NCBI RefSeq assembly: GCF_048773025.1
Contig: NC_133548.1
Coordinates: forward strand, 29,884,001-29,948,000
DNA: 64,000 nt
Reading direction: 5' to 3'
DNA from: Camelus bactrianus
Lineage: Eukaryota; Chordata; Mammalia; Artiodactyla; Camelidae
Under the pieces are notes generated by a model that did no database searches, was not told where the DNA came from, and worked only from the letters and a program-made list of their open reading frames with translations. Below, piece after piece: positions 11,555 to 25,641 of this stretch. Made by a program: the position numbers and the translations under genes. The number at the start of each line of letters is the position of its first letter. The stretch's first letter is position 1.

Positions 11555-12800
11555 GATCTTTACATCTGAACAAGATGGTGTAAACAGAGATGGATTTTAC
11601 CCCCATCCTGGAAATAAATAATATACAAAATACATAAAACAACAGATTTCAAGACTGGCCACAAGGCAACGTAGGAAAATGCTCCCCAAGAGGAGGAAAC
11701 AAATGAGGTGAGCATTATAATTGCCTCAGGTTCCTGCACTGGAAGAGTCACCAGGGTGCAGAGGTGGACAACCCCGACAGTGCCCAGTGAGCACTGATAT
11801 AAGGAAACTGCCTGAGGGAAGAACCACCTGAAGGGATCAGAGGTAACAGTCAGGAGCTCAGAAAAGCACCTGTTCCCAACAGCCAGGCTGGAAATCTTCA
11901 TTATTCACAGAGCACTGGATAGAGTGAACAGAAAGATTTTCTTTTTTTTTTTATGGTGGGGAAAAATTAGTGCTAGAGAGAGCATTACTGTGAGCCCACC
12001 TCACAAAGCTTAAAAGCAAGATTCAGAAAGATCAAATTATTTTTAAGTAACTAAACCACAATGAGATATCTCTAAACATCTATTGGAATAGTTAGAATTA
12101 AAGACCGACCACCCTGAGGATTAGTGACTATGTGGAAAACTGGAACTCTCATACATTGCTGATGGAAATGTAAAATGATACAGACACTTTGGAAAACAGT
12201 CTGGAAGTTTCTCAGATGACACATTTTCCTATCACACAACCCAGCCATTTTATTCTAGGTATTTACGCAAGAGAAATAACAGTACTTGTCTAAACAAAGA
12301 TTTGTAGATGGATGTTCACGGCACCTTTATTTAAAACAGTAACAACTCAAAACTAAACAACCCAAAGACCAAAGAAGAAGGGATAAACAAACTCTGATAG
12401 AGCCATAGAATGCAATACTACTCAGCAATAAAGATGGATGATTTACTGACAAATGTTATGACATGGATGAATCTCAAAGTAATTACGGTGGATGAAAGAA
12501 ACCAGAAAAAAATTACATGCTGTGTTCCATTTATAGAGTAGTCTAGAAAATACAAACTTATCTATAGTGATAGAAAACAGTTGGCTGCCTGAGCACAGGG
12601 GTGGCGTTTGGAAGGAATGAGGGGCAGAAATTATAGGAGGGCGTGAGGAGACTTTTGGAGGTGATAGATATGTTCATTATCTTGATTGTGGTTATGGCTC
12701 CATAGGTGCCTACATATAATCAAGATGTGTTAATTTATACACTTAAAATATATATGTTTTATTATATGTTAACTATCCTTTAATAAACCCATTTTACAAA
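11555..12800 (+). mobile_element. Old L1/HAL1-like LINE, 5' and 3' parts with the middle missing
   Basis: 11555-12060 resembles an L1/HAL1 leader (AACAAGATGG..., CAAAGCTTAAAAGCAAGA, then AGATCAAATTATTTTTAAG). From about 12060 the sequence is a clear L1 3' end: GAGATATCTCTAAACATCTA, GGAACTCTCATACATTGCTG, ACACAACCCAGCCATTTTAT, GGCACCTTTATTTAAAACAG, AATGCAATACTACTCAGCAA. It ends in the 3' UTR by about 12790. Frames on either strand here are remnants or shadows. Confidence 0.7.
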
Positions 12801-12814
12801 TGAATAATAATAAT

Positions 12815-13005
12815 TATAAAATTCAACTACACGTCTCAAACTTGTGTGCACACTGGAATCCCCTGGAAATTTTAAAATATGCTGATGTCTAGGTTCTAAA
12901 CTCAAATATTCTAATTTAATTGCTCTTGGGTGTGCCTGGGGCTTCAGGAGTTTAAAAAACCCTTCAGGTGACTCTAAGGGCAGCAACTTCAGAATTTTGG
13001 TATGT
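12815..13005 (+). mobile_element. MER5A-like hAT DNA transposon remnant
   Basis: TCTCAAACTTGTGTGCACAC, then GGAATCCCCTGGAAATTTTA, GATGTCTAGGTTCTAAACTC and CTTCAGGTGACTCTAAGG follow the MER5A order (terminal repeat, body, other end). The copy is diverged. Confidence 0.7.
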
Positions 13006-13342
13006 TGTTTCATTTTCTCTATAAAATTAGAGGTATTTTAATTTCACGAGTCTTCATGAAAGATACAGATTTAATCATTACCAATAGAAATAATCACCTT
13101 CTCCAAAAAATAACCTAGATAACATTCCAAGTGCAAGTTCTGTGTCTATGATGGCAATAATCATAAAAACAAAGGAAGACAAAGATAGTCAAATAAAAAT
13201 ATAGTCTTCTTGTCATTGCCACAGAGTGACATTTTATTCAGTGGTCAATGATATTGATTGTTGAAACTCTCAAGAACATCTAAAATTGGTAAAAAGCAAT
13301 TTACTGGAGAACTTTTTACTACTTGCTTCATTGGAATTTTTA

Positions 13343-13681
<339 letters not shown>

Positions 13682-14589
13682 TCAGTTTGCTTCTTTGTGT
13701 TTTGAAACCTCTGCCAAGATATTGTGATGATAACAGGCCATGTTTCACACTTGTGAGACACTTGTAGGGCTTTATTACAAAGACACTTTTACACCTGATT
13801 TCATGGCAAGCAGGATAATCTTGTGAGGAACACCCAAGGGTGTTTTAACCAAGCTCAGAGACTTGGACATGGCTGAGCTGAAATCAAATCCGACTATTCT
13901 GATTTCTCAGGTCTAACCATCTTTCCCCTGGATCTCGCTGCCTTAGAAATACCAAAATGAACAGCATGCACAAATCACACAACTTTATAACCCACACTGC
14001 AATCAATCGGTATATTACGTTCACTGGAAATTTGAGGAAGTTGATCTTCTTTTTGCAGTGCGATGACACACATTGTCACGGTGACATGACATAGGTTTTA
14101 TTTACTGAAATTAGAATGTAACTTTATAATAGTTGTTTCTTGACTTTTATGTCCACTATCTTTTAAAAATCTCAGCCTACATTCTAGAGATATTTTGACA
14201 TGAGTAGGGGGTCGGTAACAATTTCTCAAAAAGCCTCATGGCCTAAGAGTTCACAGTGATCTGTTTTTAAGATGTTTTGTGCCTTTACTTGTCAAACCTG
14301 GCCCTTTTCTACTTAGTCTCCTCTAAATAAATTGTCCGTAAATAAATCTGCTCTGAAACTTTGAAAGTAATATAAAGGCTTTTGAAAATACACCTAGAAA
14401 AGCAACTGTTAATAAAAGTTTAACTGGAAGTGTTTACAGCAAGATTTGCTGCTGTCAAAAAGGAACACACTTGAAGCAAAAGATTATGCATGTGTATTTC
14501 AAGTGCCAGATGTGTATAATCTCAAGCCAAAATGGAAATAAATAGTAAGTAATAATAAATACTATATAGTTATACAGCAATTTACAGTA

Positions 14590-14785
14590 AGCAGAGATGG
14601 GTTCACGTTCACTAAGTTTACTCCTCACTGCAATCTTCTACAATGGTAATCATCTCCACAGCTGAGAGGAAACTGATGTGTAAGTGATTTGCTCAAGGTC
14701 CTATAGCTAAGAGGTATTTCAGGGAGCTGAGTGTAGGTTTTCCTGATTTTAGGTCCAGTTCTCCATCAACTATACCACACTAAAA
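14590..14785 (-). mobile_element. MIR-type SINE, reverse orientation
   Basis: Reads as the reverse of MIR: CTCCTCACTGCAATC, GAGAGGAAACTGATGTG, TAAGTGATTTGCTCAAGGTC, CTATAGCTAAGAGGTA, AGGTCCAGTTCTCCATCAAC. Ancient and diverged. Confidence 0.7.
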
Positions 14786-15734
14786 GAAAGATAAGTTTAT
14801 TTCATATTAAAGGGGACTTCCTATCAAAAATTAATTTAATGATGATGATGGTGTTATGGATGTTATGTATGCTGTAATTCCCCTACCTTCACATACATCA
14901 TCTTGCTAGCAATCAGGATGTCTATGTGAAGTAGGAGGAAGCAGGAAAAACACAAATTTTAAAAGCTCAAAAGAAAGAGAAGATCATACCTCCTCTTAGT
15001 AATGGTACTAGTTTATAGGAATAAGAATGAACACACTTCTTGAAGAAAGCTTTTATTAAAACAGGCTTGCTCTCATAATTCACTGTGTTTCAAGTATGAT
15101 ATAATGTGCTCTACACTGAAATCTCATACTAAAATGGTATTAAATTTGGTTTATACCACATCATCCTTCCCACCTTCAGAATGATCAAACAAAAAGACAT
15201 ACCAAAGCACCCAGTCTAGCATCCCAGCCATCAGACTATGTCTTATTTTTATTTCCAGAATCATCAAACTCATTTTCTGAAAGCTGCTCAAAGCTCAACT
15301 TGACAAGTAACATTAAAAATATTAAACAGTTTTTGTGACATATTTTTTAGCCTAAAATAAAAAATTTGAGATGATCACAAATTTCTTTGACTTAACCACT
15401 AGATGGAGAGAGAGTGCCCAACGTGAGGGTTTCTTAATTTCTTCTGCAGAACCTGATAATATAAACCACTGCTTGAATTGTGCCTTTCCTTTGTCTTATA
15501 TCTGTTGTTAAACATATGTATCAAGGGCTGATTCGAAGGGAATAATGATTATCACCCATTTAAGATATAGGAAGGGGGAGCATTTTCTCCATTTGGAGGT
15601 GGTTGTTTGGACCTGCTCCAGGGTCTTCCTGTGATCCTTCAACATGACAAAGCACAGAATAAGATGCCTGGATATGTCCATTGTGGGGAAACGTGAAAAT
15701 ACAAAAGTAGATTTAAGGGAAGGCAGTATGAAAG

Positions 15735-16690
15735 CATGAATAAAAGCATGGATTTTAGAATCAGATATAATCATCAGGGAAAAACAAATCAAATCACAAG
15801 ATATTACCTCGTACCTGACAGGATTGTTATTATCAAACAAAAGAAAATAAAACAAAAGTAGCAAGTGTTGGCAAGGATGTGGAGAATTCAGAACACTTGA
15901 ATTTTGTTGGTGGGACTGCAAAATGGTGCCACTACTATGAAAAATAATATGCAAATTCCTCAAAAAATTAAAAATAGAACTACCATTTAATCCAGCAATC
16001 CCACTTCTGGGTATAGATCTAAAAGAACTGAGATCCGGATCTGAAAGAGATACCTGCACTCCCTTGCTCACAGCAACATTATTCACAATAGCCAAGATAT
16101 GGAAATAATCCAAAGATGAATGGATAAAAAAACTGTGGAATAGACGTACAATATGATATTATTTAGCTTTAAAAAAAGAGGGAAATTCTGCCATAAGCAA
16201 CAACATGGATGAACACAAAGGACATCGCTAAGTGAAATAAGTCAGTCACAGAAGAACAAATGCTGCATAATTCTACTTTCATTAGGCATCTAACGATCAA
16301 GCTCATAGAAACGGAGTAGAATGGTCACTGTTAGGGGTTAGGGGAAGGGGAAATGAAGAGCTGCTGTTCAATGAGTAGAAAGTGTCAGTTATGTAAGATG
16401 AGGAAGTTCTAGAGATCTGCTGTACAACATTATGCTATAGTCAACAACACTGTATTGTGCACTTAAACTTTTGTGAGAAAGGTAGATCTCATGTAGTGTT
16501 CTTATCACAATTAAAAAAAAATCAGATATAGGTTTGAACTTACTAGATATGTTCCCCTAAGTCACCTAACTCTCTGAGGATCAACTTCTTCATCTCCAGT
16601 TGGAGATAATATGCAAGAGGGATATTACATAAGGGATACTGATAATGTATCTGGCACATCATGGGCACCTGATAAATGGAAGAAACCCTT
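15735..16690 (+). mobile_element. MIR SINE split by an L1 insertion
   Basis: The MIR start (AAAAGCATGGATTTTAGAAT, 15742 on) stops at 15769. It resumes at 16531 with GGTTTGAACTTACTAG, AACTCTCTGAGGATCAACTT and AATGTATCTGGCACATCATG. The inserted L1 occupies 15770-16519, with 16520-16530 as the second copy of the target site. Confidence 0.75.
15770..16519 (+). mobile_element. 5'-truncated L1 inserted in a MIR, with target-site duplication
   Basis: A classic L1 3' end (GATGTGGAGAATTCAGAACA, AATCCAGCAATCCCACTTCT, ACAATAGCCAAGATATGGAA, GAAATAAGTCAGTCACAGAA) with a poly-A tail at about 16511-16520. AATCAGATATA (11 bp) at 15759-15769 and 16520-16530 is the target-site duplication. The 201-residue - strand frame at 15508-16113 is antisense to this L1 (its IPRSGIAGLNGSS stretch is the usual antisense pattern) and is not a gene. 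Confidence 0.85.
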
Positions 16691-17699
16691 ATTGCTAAGG
16701 AATGCTGTTGGAAGAGGTTTTAAGTGGTCCTTTATGACCCAACAGTTTTGGCAAAGCTGGTCAACACTGAGGACCAAATGTATTTCTTGGTGAGTCCTAA
16801 TGCTGAAGAGGCAAGAATGGGCCAGAAAGTTGAGGTTTCCACTCTGCTCTGGACTAGAAACCCAAAGCCTGAGAAGCAGGGGCCATATCTAACTGCTTGT
16901 TCATTATTATATTCCCATAATAGGTGTTCTATCAGGCACAAATCTGACCACCTTTGATTATATAAGATCAATATGTATGTAAATATATACATGTACATAT
17001 GCATACAATAAACAATCTGTAATTTGATTTTTACATAATTCTACAATGCAGAGCAATTAAAAAATATGACCTTAATATAAATGAACATAGCTGCAGAAAC
17101 ATAACAAATACAATCCAATCTTCAGCTTTTTAACATTCTGTTACCTTGCAATAAACAAAAAAAGAACTTATTACAATAAAACTAAAACAAAGGAACTCAA
17201 AATAAAAGCCCTACGTCCTCTACCCACTTTCTATGATAACACCTACGACTTAACCATGTCTGACACCTTGAATGGAAAATTTCAGCTCCATGAAATTTTG
17301 AAAGTCAAGGTATTCACTGATGCTTATCTTGGTTTAGAATAGAAATTCTGACAGGGTCTTAATTATAGTGTGACAGAAGTAGCAGTAATATAATACCATG
17401 ACGCACTGAAGAAAAGAATTTGCTAAAGCCTTTTAAAATACTCCTTGTACGAAAGGTTAAAGAATAGTTACCTCATACAAAAGGAGCCTAATTTATTTCA
17501 TTGGTACATAAATCAATAGGAACAGAAAATTTATTCCTTTCATTGTACTTTGTTCATTTTCAGTTGTGTGAGGGTGGAGAAGGGAGTCTACACCATGTGG
17601 GAAAACTTTATGAATATGTTCTTCATAGAACCAACTTAACAGTAGCTAATTGCCTAAAAATCATTTTCTGTCTTCATCAATTACTTTAAAAGATCATTT

Positions 17700-19445
17700 T
17701 TTTTTCTAAAACACTAAAGACTCTACCAAAATACTGCTAAAATTAATAAACTAATTCAGTAAAGTTGCAGGATTCATAGTGAATATACAAATATCAGTTG
17801 TGTTTCTATACACTTACAGCAAATTATCAGAAAGTGAAATGAAGAAAACAATCCCATTTACAATTGCATCAAAAATAATAAAATATTTAGGAATAAATTT
17901 AACCAAGGAAGTGAGAGACCTATACTCTGAAAACTATAAGACATGAAAAAGAAATTGAAGAAGATACAAATAAATGCAAAGATATCCTGTGCCCATGGAC
18001 TAGAAAATTTCATATTGTTGAAGTGTCCATACCAACCAAAGAGATGTAAAGATTAAATGCAATCTCTGTTATAATTTCAATGGTGTTTTCACAGAAATAT
18101 AAAAATCTATCCTTAAATTTGTGTAAAACCACAAAAGACCCCAAATAGCCAAAGCAATCTTGACAAACAAAGCTGGAGGCATCACATCTCCTTATTTCAA
18201 ACAATATTACAAAGCTACTATAATCAAAACAGTATGGTATTGGCCTAAAAACAGATACACAGATCAAAGGAACAGAATAGATAATCCAGAAATAAACTCA
18301 TGTATTTGTGGCCAATTCTGACAAAGAGCCATGTATATATAATAGGGAAAGGATAGTCTCCTCAATAAATGATGGTAGGAAAACTGGATATGCACATGCA
18401 AAAGAATGAAACTAGAGCTCTATCTCTCACCATACACAAAAAGTAACCCCCAATAGATTACATATATAAGTTTAAGACCTGAAACTATAAAACTTCTAAA
18501 AGAAAACACAGTAGGTAAGCTCCTTGAAATAGTCTTGGCATGATTTTCAGGATTTGATACCAAAAGTAAAAGCAACAAAAGCAAAAATAATCAAGAGGGA
18601 ATGTATCAAACTAAAAAGTTCTTCCAGAGCAAAGGGAGCTATGACCAAAATTAAAAGGCAACCTACCAAATGGGAGAAAATATTTGCAAACCATTTATCT
18701 GTTAAAGGGTTAACATCCAAAAATATAAAGAACTCACACAACTCAAAAGCAAAAACAAACAAACAAAATAATATGATTAAAATATAGGCAGAGAAACTGA
18801 ACAGACATTTTTTTCAAAGAAGATACACAAATCAACAGGTACATAAAAAGGTGACCAAAATCATTAATCATCAGGGTATTGCAAATCAAAACCATACTGA
18901 GTTATCACCTCACACCTGTTAGTGTGGATATTATCAGAAAGACAAGAAGTAACATCTATTGGTGAGGATGTAGAGGAAAGTATGTATGTAGAGGATGTAG
19001 AGTGTACCATTGATGGAAATGTAAATTAGTGCAGCTAATATGGAAGTTCTTCAAAAAAATAAATATAGAACCACTATATGATCCAGCAATTCCACTTCTG
19101 GGATATATTAAAAAAGAAATAAAAATAGTATCTTGAAAAGGTATCTGCACCCGTACATTTTTTGTAGTATTATTCACAATAGCTAAGGTATGTAAACAGC
19201 TTAGGTGTCCATCAGCAGATAAATGAAAAAAGAAGACATGAGACACACACACACACATGCACACATGCACAGTGGAATAGTATTAAAGCTCAAAAAAGAA
19301 GGAAATCCTGCCACTTGTGACAATATAGATCTTAAGGGTATTATGCTAAGAGAAATAAGCCAGACAAAAAAAAAAATACTTATAGCATCACTTTATATGT
19401 GAAATCTTAAAAAAATCCAAACTCACAGAAACAGAGAATAGAGAA
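17700..19445 (+). mobile_element. L1 LINE fragment (ORF2 C-terminal part)
   Basis: About 1.7 kb of old L1. It includes TTTCTATACACTTACAGCAA, CAAAGCAATCTTGACAAACA (end of the reverse transcriptase region), GGGAGAAAATATTTGCAAAC, GATCCAGCAATTCCACTTCT and AGAAATAAGCCAGACA. It has many stops and is truncated at both ends. Frames at 18010-18267, 18547-18762 and 18956-19270 are shadows. Confidence 0.85.
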
Positions 19446-20334
19446 GTAATAAAAAAATGCATTTTTTTTTCGAGACACTATAATTCCCAATCACAACCTT
19501 TCTTCTTAGCCTCAGAGGTAACTGATTCAACATCATACAGAGAAATGACCCAAAGGGGATGAATGTTTCCCATAGGTACAAATTTGTTCAGGAAGATGCT
19601 GCCTTCCAGAGTGGCAGTGAGTTTGCAACATTCTGAAATAAACCTGCCACTAGATGAAATGCTTTTGAATAGTAGGTGTTTTTTGTTTTCATGCTAATTA
19701 CCATTTGGCCTTCACGAAGAACAAATAATTTAGATATGAAACAGGAGTCAACTGTGAAGCGATGAAAATGTTTGTTTTTAGGCAAAACTGCTATACATAT
19801 GAATATTATATATTAGCCTTTATATATACACATATATATTAAGAAAATTCAAGGAAATGCATTTTATGATTCTATTAACTATCATGATTACTACACAGTA
19901 GCAAGATGAAACAAAAGGGAAAAAAATTACTGAGCTTTGAAGGAGGGGAAAAAAAAGTACTTTCTCATATTTTGAACTGTATGGTACGAGGTTGAACCTG
20001 ATGAAATCCTTGTGGTATATTAAATAGCACATGCTTGTTAAGAGGATTCTTTAATGCCAGGGTGAATCTTACCTCTGCTGAATAATAATGTATTGTTCCT
20101 ATATCTAAATCTTGAGTCATTTCAGTTTTAACAGAAGAATCACTATTCTGATAAATGTTTGATTTTTGTCAAATTTTATTTTACTACCATTTTGATATCT
20201 TAAGTTGATGCTAAAATTTTTACAAGTCTATTCCTATAGAGAGTAAAAAGAAAGTAGAAAGTGATTTTATGTTCTCATGAAAGGAAACTATATAGGGCAG
20301 GATTTATATGGTATGAATATTTTGTTTAGATATC

Positions 20335-20475
20335 TTTATGTAAGTTTCCCTCATCTGCAAAAAGAAATTACTTATCTCCAATGCTGGTAGTGAAAGTTAT
20401 ATTAAATGAAACAATGTATTTGGAAGGTCTTTGTACATTGTAAGTGGTTAAAGAATGGTAGCTATTATATTTGAA
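20335..20475 (+). mobile_element. MIR-type SINE fragment
   Basis: TTTCCCTCATCTGCAAAAAG, TATTAAATGAAACAATGTAT and TTGTACATTGTAAGTGG follow the 3' half of MIR. Old and weak. Confidence 0.5.
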
Positions 20476-20809
20476 ATAATGTATTGAGAGGGCATTCCAG
20501 ACTACTAAGTACTATGCAAATATAAATTACACAAAACTGTTTATTGCATTGCTGAATTACTGATTATGTGAGATATACTAGGAAGAGAAATTTGGCAATA
20601 AAAGAAAGTCTCAAAACTTATCCAAGAGAATTTGCATATAAAACTATAGAAATGACTATTTTATACTGTTTTTCCCCTACAAAAACAAAAACAAAAGACA
20701 GCAAATAAATTGTAGTCCCATCGCTTGTTTTTATAGCCAGCACTGTTGTAAAACTTTTGTTCAGTCAGAAGAAAGTCTCTATTTTTAAAATAAGTCTGTT
20801 AATAGCTTA

Positions 20810-20965
<156 letters not shown>

Positions 20966-21369
20966 TTAGCTTAAGGCAACATAAGTGACACTATACAGTA
21001 TTGATGTCACAACTAGTCAGAATTTCAGATGGACAATTGAGGCTGCTGGCTTAGTTCCTCCTCAGCTCCATCCAAGGTGTCATAACATCCCTTCTTGTGA
21101 ATGAATCCAATAATGGTGATATTGTTTGTCTTTAAACACTGTCAATATAGGGGCAATAATTTTATGAAATGTGTTTGTTTCTGTGTCAAACTTCTTAACA
21201 TGGTGCATACAGTTTTTTTATAAGCCCGTTCTTGCTCTTCTCTACCCTCCTAATAGAATCCCTTCTTGTTTTCCACACACAGAGCTGTGCTAAACCATAT
21301 CACCTTGGCGTAAATTAGAAAAAAAAAATCTCCCTTCTAGGTATCTGCTTGATTCGATTTCAGTCTCCA

Positions 21370-21915
21370 TCTGCACCCTTGGCCAGACTCCTTTATGCCA
21401 GACAGAATCAGCACAACTATGTCACACATCTCCCTCAGTCAAGTTCAAGTCCGCAGTTCCTGGGGCACATGATTCTCTCTTTGGTCAGTGCTGTTCCCTC
21501 ACTTTGGAATATCCCATTTCAAGCCGTACCCCTGATCGGTTTGTACTCATCCTTTCCTTTTTTTTTTTTCATTTTTTCACATTCCTCTCCCATCTTTCCA
21601 AAATGTAGGGTAATTTTTGGTTACCTGAAACTAACACAATATTGTAAATAACTATACTCCTATCCTTTATATCAGGTCTCCCAGGAAGCCTTTCATGATG
21701 TCCACTTCAAACCTGGGTTAGATGCCCCAGCTCTTGCTGCCACACTGCCTTCCCCCACATTTCACGGTCCCAAAGTTATAAACCTTTATGATCATTACCA
21801 CCCATCACTCCCCTGCTCCTCTCCCTCCCGTTAAGACTGCAAGCTGGTTGAAAGTGGACCTGTGTCTTGTTTCACTAGCACCCACACAGGAAGTATTTTC
21901 ACTGAATGAAGCAAA
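21370..21915 (+). mobile_element. L2 LINE 3' portion
   Basis: TTGGTCAGTGCTGTTCCCTC then ACTTTGGAATATCCC, CCAGGAAGCCTTTCATGATG and AAGACTGCAAGCTGGTTGAA occur in L2 order. No open frame of note. Confidence 0.6.
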
Positions 21916-24109
21916 GGGAGTAAGTGTAATTTATTTCCCTTCAGCTGATTAACATAATTTATGTGGAAATAGCAGATGAATAAGGTAGATCTAGTGATTA
22001 TTCTGTTGCTCCTTCTTCCACCAAATCTACCACCAATATTAACTGTTACACAGTTTCTAAAGCTCTGGTAAGAAATAATAATTTCTTGAATTCACTTCTG
22101 GTGTTTCATCTCCATCTTCCAAAAATGATGACTTAAACACAGTTTTGTCGCAGCACTAGTTTAAAGATTGGTGTTTTACAGTTTATCTGAGAATATTGCT
22201 GTGGGCAAAAATTCTTGTTGGGAAGAAGGTTATCTTGTTATTTTATCTTCAGCAAGACTTCCCTGAAAATCATTCTCTTCCTTTTCCATTCTCTCCAACT
22301 AAAATCTGTGCATATTCTTCCAGATATAGACATAGAGTCGTTCTCCATTAAGCATCATTTATCTAATTTATTTTGTTTTTTTCATTTCTCCTAGGAGACA
22401 TAGATCAATAGTCTATTCATTTCTTATACAATGATAATGTTCTACTTTGAGATGAAAGCTTATTGTGTTAACAGTAATATTGTAATAAAGCCATTTGTTC
22501 CTTTAAACAAGTGTTCTCTGTGGGGCAGAATAGGGTTTGGGGTGCATATTACTAACATAACGGGATATCTTTAAAGTGATGATTATAGAGGACTGCACAG
22601 ACCAACTCCCTTACACAGGCAGTGTTATACCAAGGTTTTTGATTAAACATTGTTGAAGGTTAAGAGGAGTAACAGTATATTTGACAGGAGTATAATTACC
22701 TAAGTTACAGCAGCTTTCAGATCTGTTTCATGAGGAGAAGCTAGTTCTAGGCCAAGACGGCTGATGAAAATGTTCTTAACCAAGAACATGGGTAGTCACA
22801 ATTTTTTAGTCTCTCTGCGTATTCTTTAAAACCGTGATAGGGCAAGGAAGAACAGGGGTTGCTACTGCTGTTCCTCCCACTTCACCCAGAGTCACTCTCT
22901 TGATATCTGTTTCATATATTGGGATATTACATGACATTTCATTTGATGATAGGGTTCTGCTGCTGAAATAACTTCTATCATCAGATAAACAAATGTGAAA
23001 TTGAACTTCTTCAGAAAGGATTATTTTATTTAGTCTTTAAATTTAAATCCCTTAGATGACTATTGTAAAACATTAAAAAAAAATGCCACACAGCTCTATT
23101 TCGTTAAGCAGGTGCTGTAGTTGACAATTTTTAAAATGTATTCTTTCCATATTCAAATATTTTCCATGGAAAAATAAACTGAAATGAAGATAAGCTTTGG
23201 CTACTAAATTTGACTTCATTGTTAAAATAAAAACAAAATACCAATGCATGTCCAGAAATGGTTATTTATAAAAAAGAAAATGAATTGGCAGCCCCTCACT
23301 TTTCATCCACTGTTAATGAATTGCCTTTTTCACATGAGAGAATACAGGCCTTGCCTGTGGGTCTCCATCACCCATGACCCAAATATATTAAACACTTCCA
23401 ATTCCCGGACACTCTCTTTCTCTCACTACAGATAGAAAGCCACACAATAAGACATCTATGTCCTTAAAAGTGTGTAGAACAACTTAACTCCAAGTAATTA
23501 AAAAGGCACGATTTTAAGGCCATCTTCCTGCTCACTGTAAAAAATGTGGCCTTGTACAAAACTCATGCACGAGATTGTACAGTTTAATACGCTGTCTGCC
23601 TCGTCCCCATCTCGAGTTTGGTAATAAGCAAGTTCCCTGAGAGCAGGAACCTGCTGAAATGCTATCTCTACTCTTTTATGGCCTTCCTCTCGAGGGACCC
23701 TTCATCACATCTCCCTCCTCTCAGCTACTGGAACATAAAATACATAATTTTTGTAAGCAAAATTTCCCTCCTATGTCAACATCCAAAGAATTCTTAATAG
23801 CAGCTGAATCACCGTATTTATTGAAAATAAGGCTGCTTGCTGAAATTACCTGAGGCAGCAATAGCAATGTGCCCTATAGAAAGGAGAACTGTTGACATTG
23901 AAATGCTTGCTTGAAAACCTCAACTTCACTTTAATTCCTAATAAATATGGTTTTATGAACTGACACATCTCACTGTGTTCATATAGCTCTGAAATAATAA
24001 TTCTTTCACTTGCATAAACACAAATCAGATCATTTGTTGTGACTGACTGAATTTGAATCAAAGCATCTTGATTTTGGATATACCCACGTACTTAATGCTT
24101 GAAATAAAA

Positions 24110-24610
24110 CTGGTTTGGTGTTGGGTACAATGCTTTGTGCGTCTGGATCCACGTTCTACCCTTTCCCTTCCTGCTCAATGTCCAGGAGGCTCAGCTCTAT
24201 GGACTGTACCATCTATGCTCCTTCCTTCCTCTGGCTTCCTGATGGGCTCATTGGTCAACAGTACCAGCAGAAGATCAGAGGGAAGGATAAAGAGATGCTG
24301 GGGTATTTTTTTTATTACCCTGACTTTCTCCTGCTTTGATTATAGCTCTTAACTGGTTCTGCCAACTGCTCTCTCCCCTGTCCCTCCAGGCCCAGGTGTG
24401 ATAACAGCACCCAGCTTTTGCTGGTCCTTGGGAGCTTCATCAGCGTCTATTTCCCCCTCCCCCGATCCTATTTATACTTCTGCATATTAAATTTCTTTAT
24501 TAAATTCTCTTCAAATACCTCTTCTATTCTATCAGTTCTATCAGCTTCCTGCTGGGACAATGGCTGATACAGTTATGTGTTATTCTTGATATTTAAATTT
24601 CATAAACAGT
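24110..24610 (+). repeat. Ancient interspersed repeat, first of two related copies
   Basis: Contains CTGTCCCTCCAGGCCCAGGT, GTGATAACAGCACCCAGC, TATTAAATTTCTTTATTAAA and CTTCCTGCTGGGACAATGGC. I recognise this as a widespread mammalian repeat 3' end but cannot name the family safely. 24880-25440 has the same order of blocks. Confidence 0.4.
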
Positions 24611-24879
24611 TCAAAATATCAACATATATAAACTTTTAATATGAATCTTCTTTTTTCTTTTATTCTATAAGTGTTTCTAGTTAACTAGGGACTTAAGTCC
24701 TTTTTAATACATAATTCCTGATTTTTAAAAATAAGAACAAATTGTCCTCCATCCAAATAAAATAAATCATGAATGTAACTGTATTTCAAGACCAATCCAG
24801 TTGAGAGCCATTACTTGCTAGAATATACTTCCTGGAATAGAACAGACACTCCACAAATCTTTGTTGAAAGATAAGTACG

Positions 24880-25440
24880 TGCACAGATGCTGTGTTGGCC
24901 ATTTCCCTCTCTGCTCTCAGATCTGTGTTCTGCCTTTCCCTGTTTTGACTTACTTTCACTGAGAAGTAGATTATACAGACAGTCTTGCAAATTGCTCCTA
25001 GTGAAGTTGCACCAGGAGGTACTGGACGACTCAGATGGAAGGAAGGGAGAAGCCAGTTATCTTTTCTCCTCTCCTGGCCGTCCTCAGGGCTGTCTCCAGA
25101 GCAGCCGCACCTTACTGTGGCTCCATAAATCTCCGTGGTCTCCTCTCAACACTTCACTTCTCTGCAGACAGTCCTGGTCACAGATGGCACAGCTCCTACC
25201 CAATGGCCCAGGTATGAGGCTCTGAAATAAACTTTATTCCATTTTCTCTCCAGCTTTAAGGTTGTTAGCAATTTTCTGCTGCTGTTACTCTCTGGTTGCC
25301 TCACTATTCCTGTTTGATTTCTCAGCTTTCCCATTACCTGTGTTAGTAATTCCCTAAATTACTTTCCTTGTAATGGAAAGGCCTGTAGTGTCTTCCTTTT
25401 TCATGATTGCACCCTGATGGATACAGATGATCTGGTGAGT
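24880..25440 (+). repeat. Ancient interspersed repeat, second of two related copies
   Basis: Shares with 24110-24610 the C-rich start, a CTCCAGC...GGTTGTTAGCAATTTTCTGC block and the end GCACCCTGATGGATACAGAT. The 112-residue frame at 24887-25225 is probably chance within it. Confidence 0.4.
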
Positions 25441-25519
25441 AAATACAAGGATTCCAAATCTAGGAAAATGACAACAGAATGGTACAATATGTCCTCCATT
25501 ATCAATCCATCTACAGTAC

Positions 25520-25641
25520 CTGATTAAATCCAGGGGCTGGTGCTTGTACCACATTCCCCAGCGTGCCCAGCGCTCATATAATAGATGTCTGTTATTCTGA
25601 GGGCCGTGGGTTTTGATGGGCTGACTACTCTTGTAGGCTCC
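25520..25641 (-). CDS. ANO3: ANO3 exon: [22 protein letters not shown] pre-TM1 segment
   Basis: This 122-nt exon has acceptor TTTGTTTTAG above 25641 and donor ATCAG|GTACTG below 25520. It starts in phase 0 with [20 protein letters not shown] and continues [20 protein letters not shown], with the last Arg split. The L-x-x-x-WARWxxWYKxQPLxLIRxYFGEKIGxYFAWLG block that spans this junction is the hallmark of the TMEM16 family, just before the first transmembrane helix. It agrees with human ANO3 almost residue for residue, from memory. Confidence 0.96.

Noticed and set aside
15508-16113. 201-residue - strand open frame
   Set aside because: It is antisense to the L1 at 15770-16519; the IPRSGIAG-like stretch is the common antisense translation of L1 ORF2.
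24887-25225. 112-residue + strand frame
   Set aside because: Lies in an ancient repeat that has a related copy at 24110-24610; no conserved protein features.
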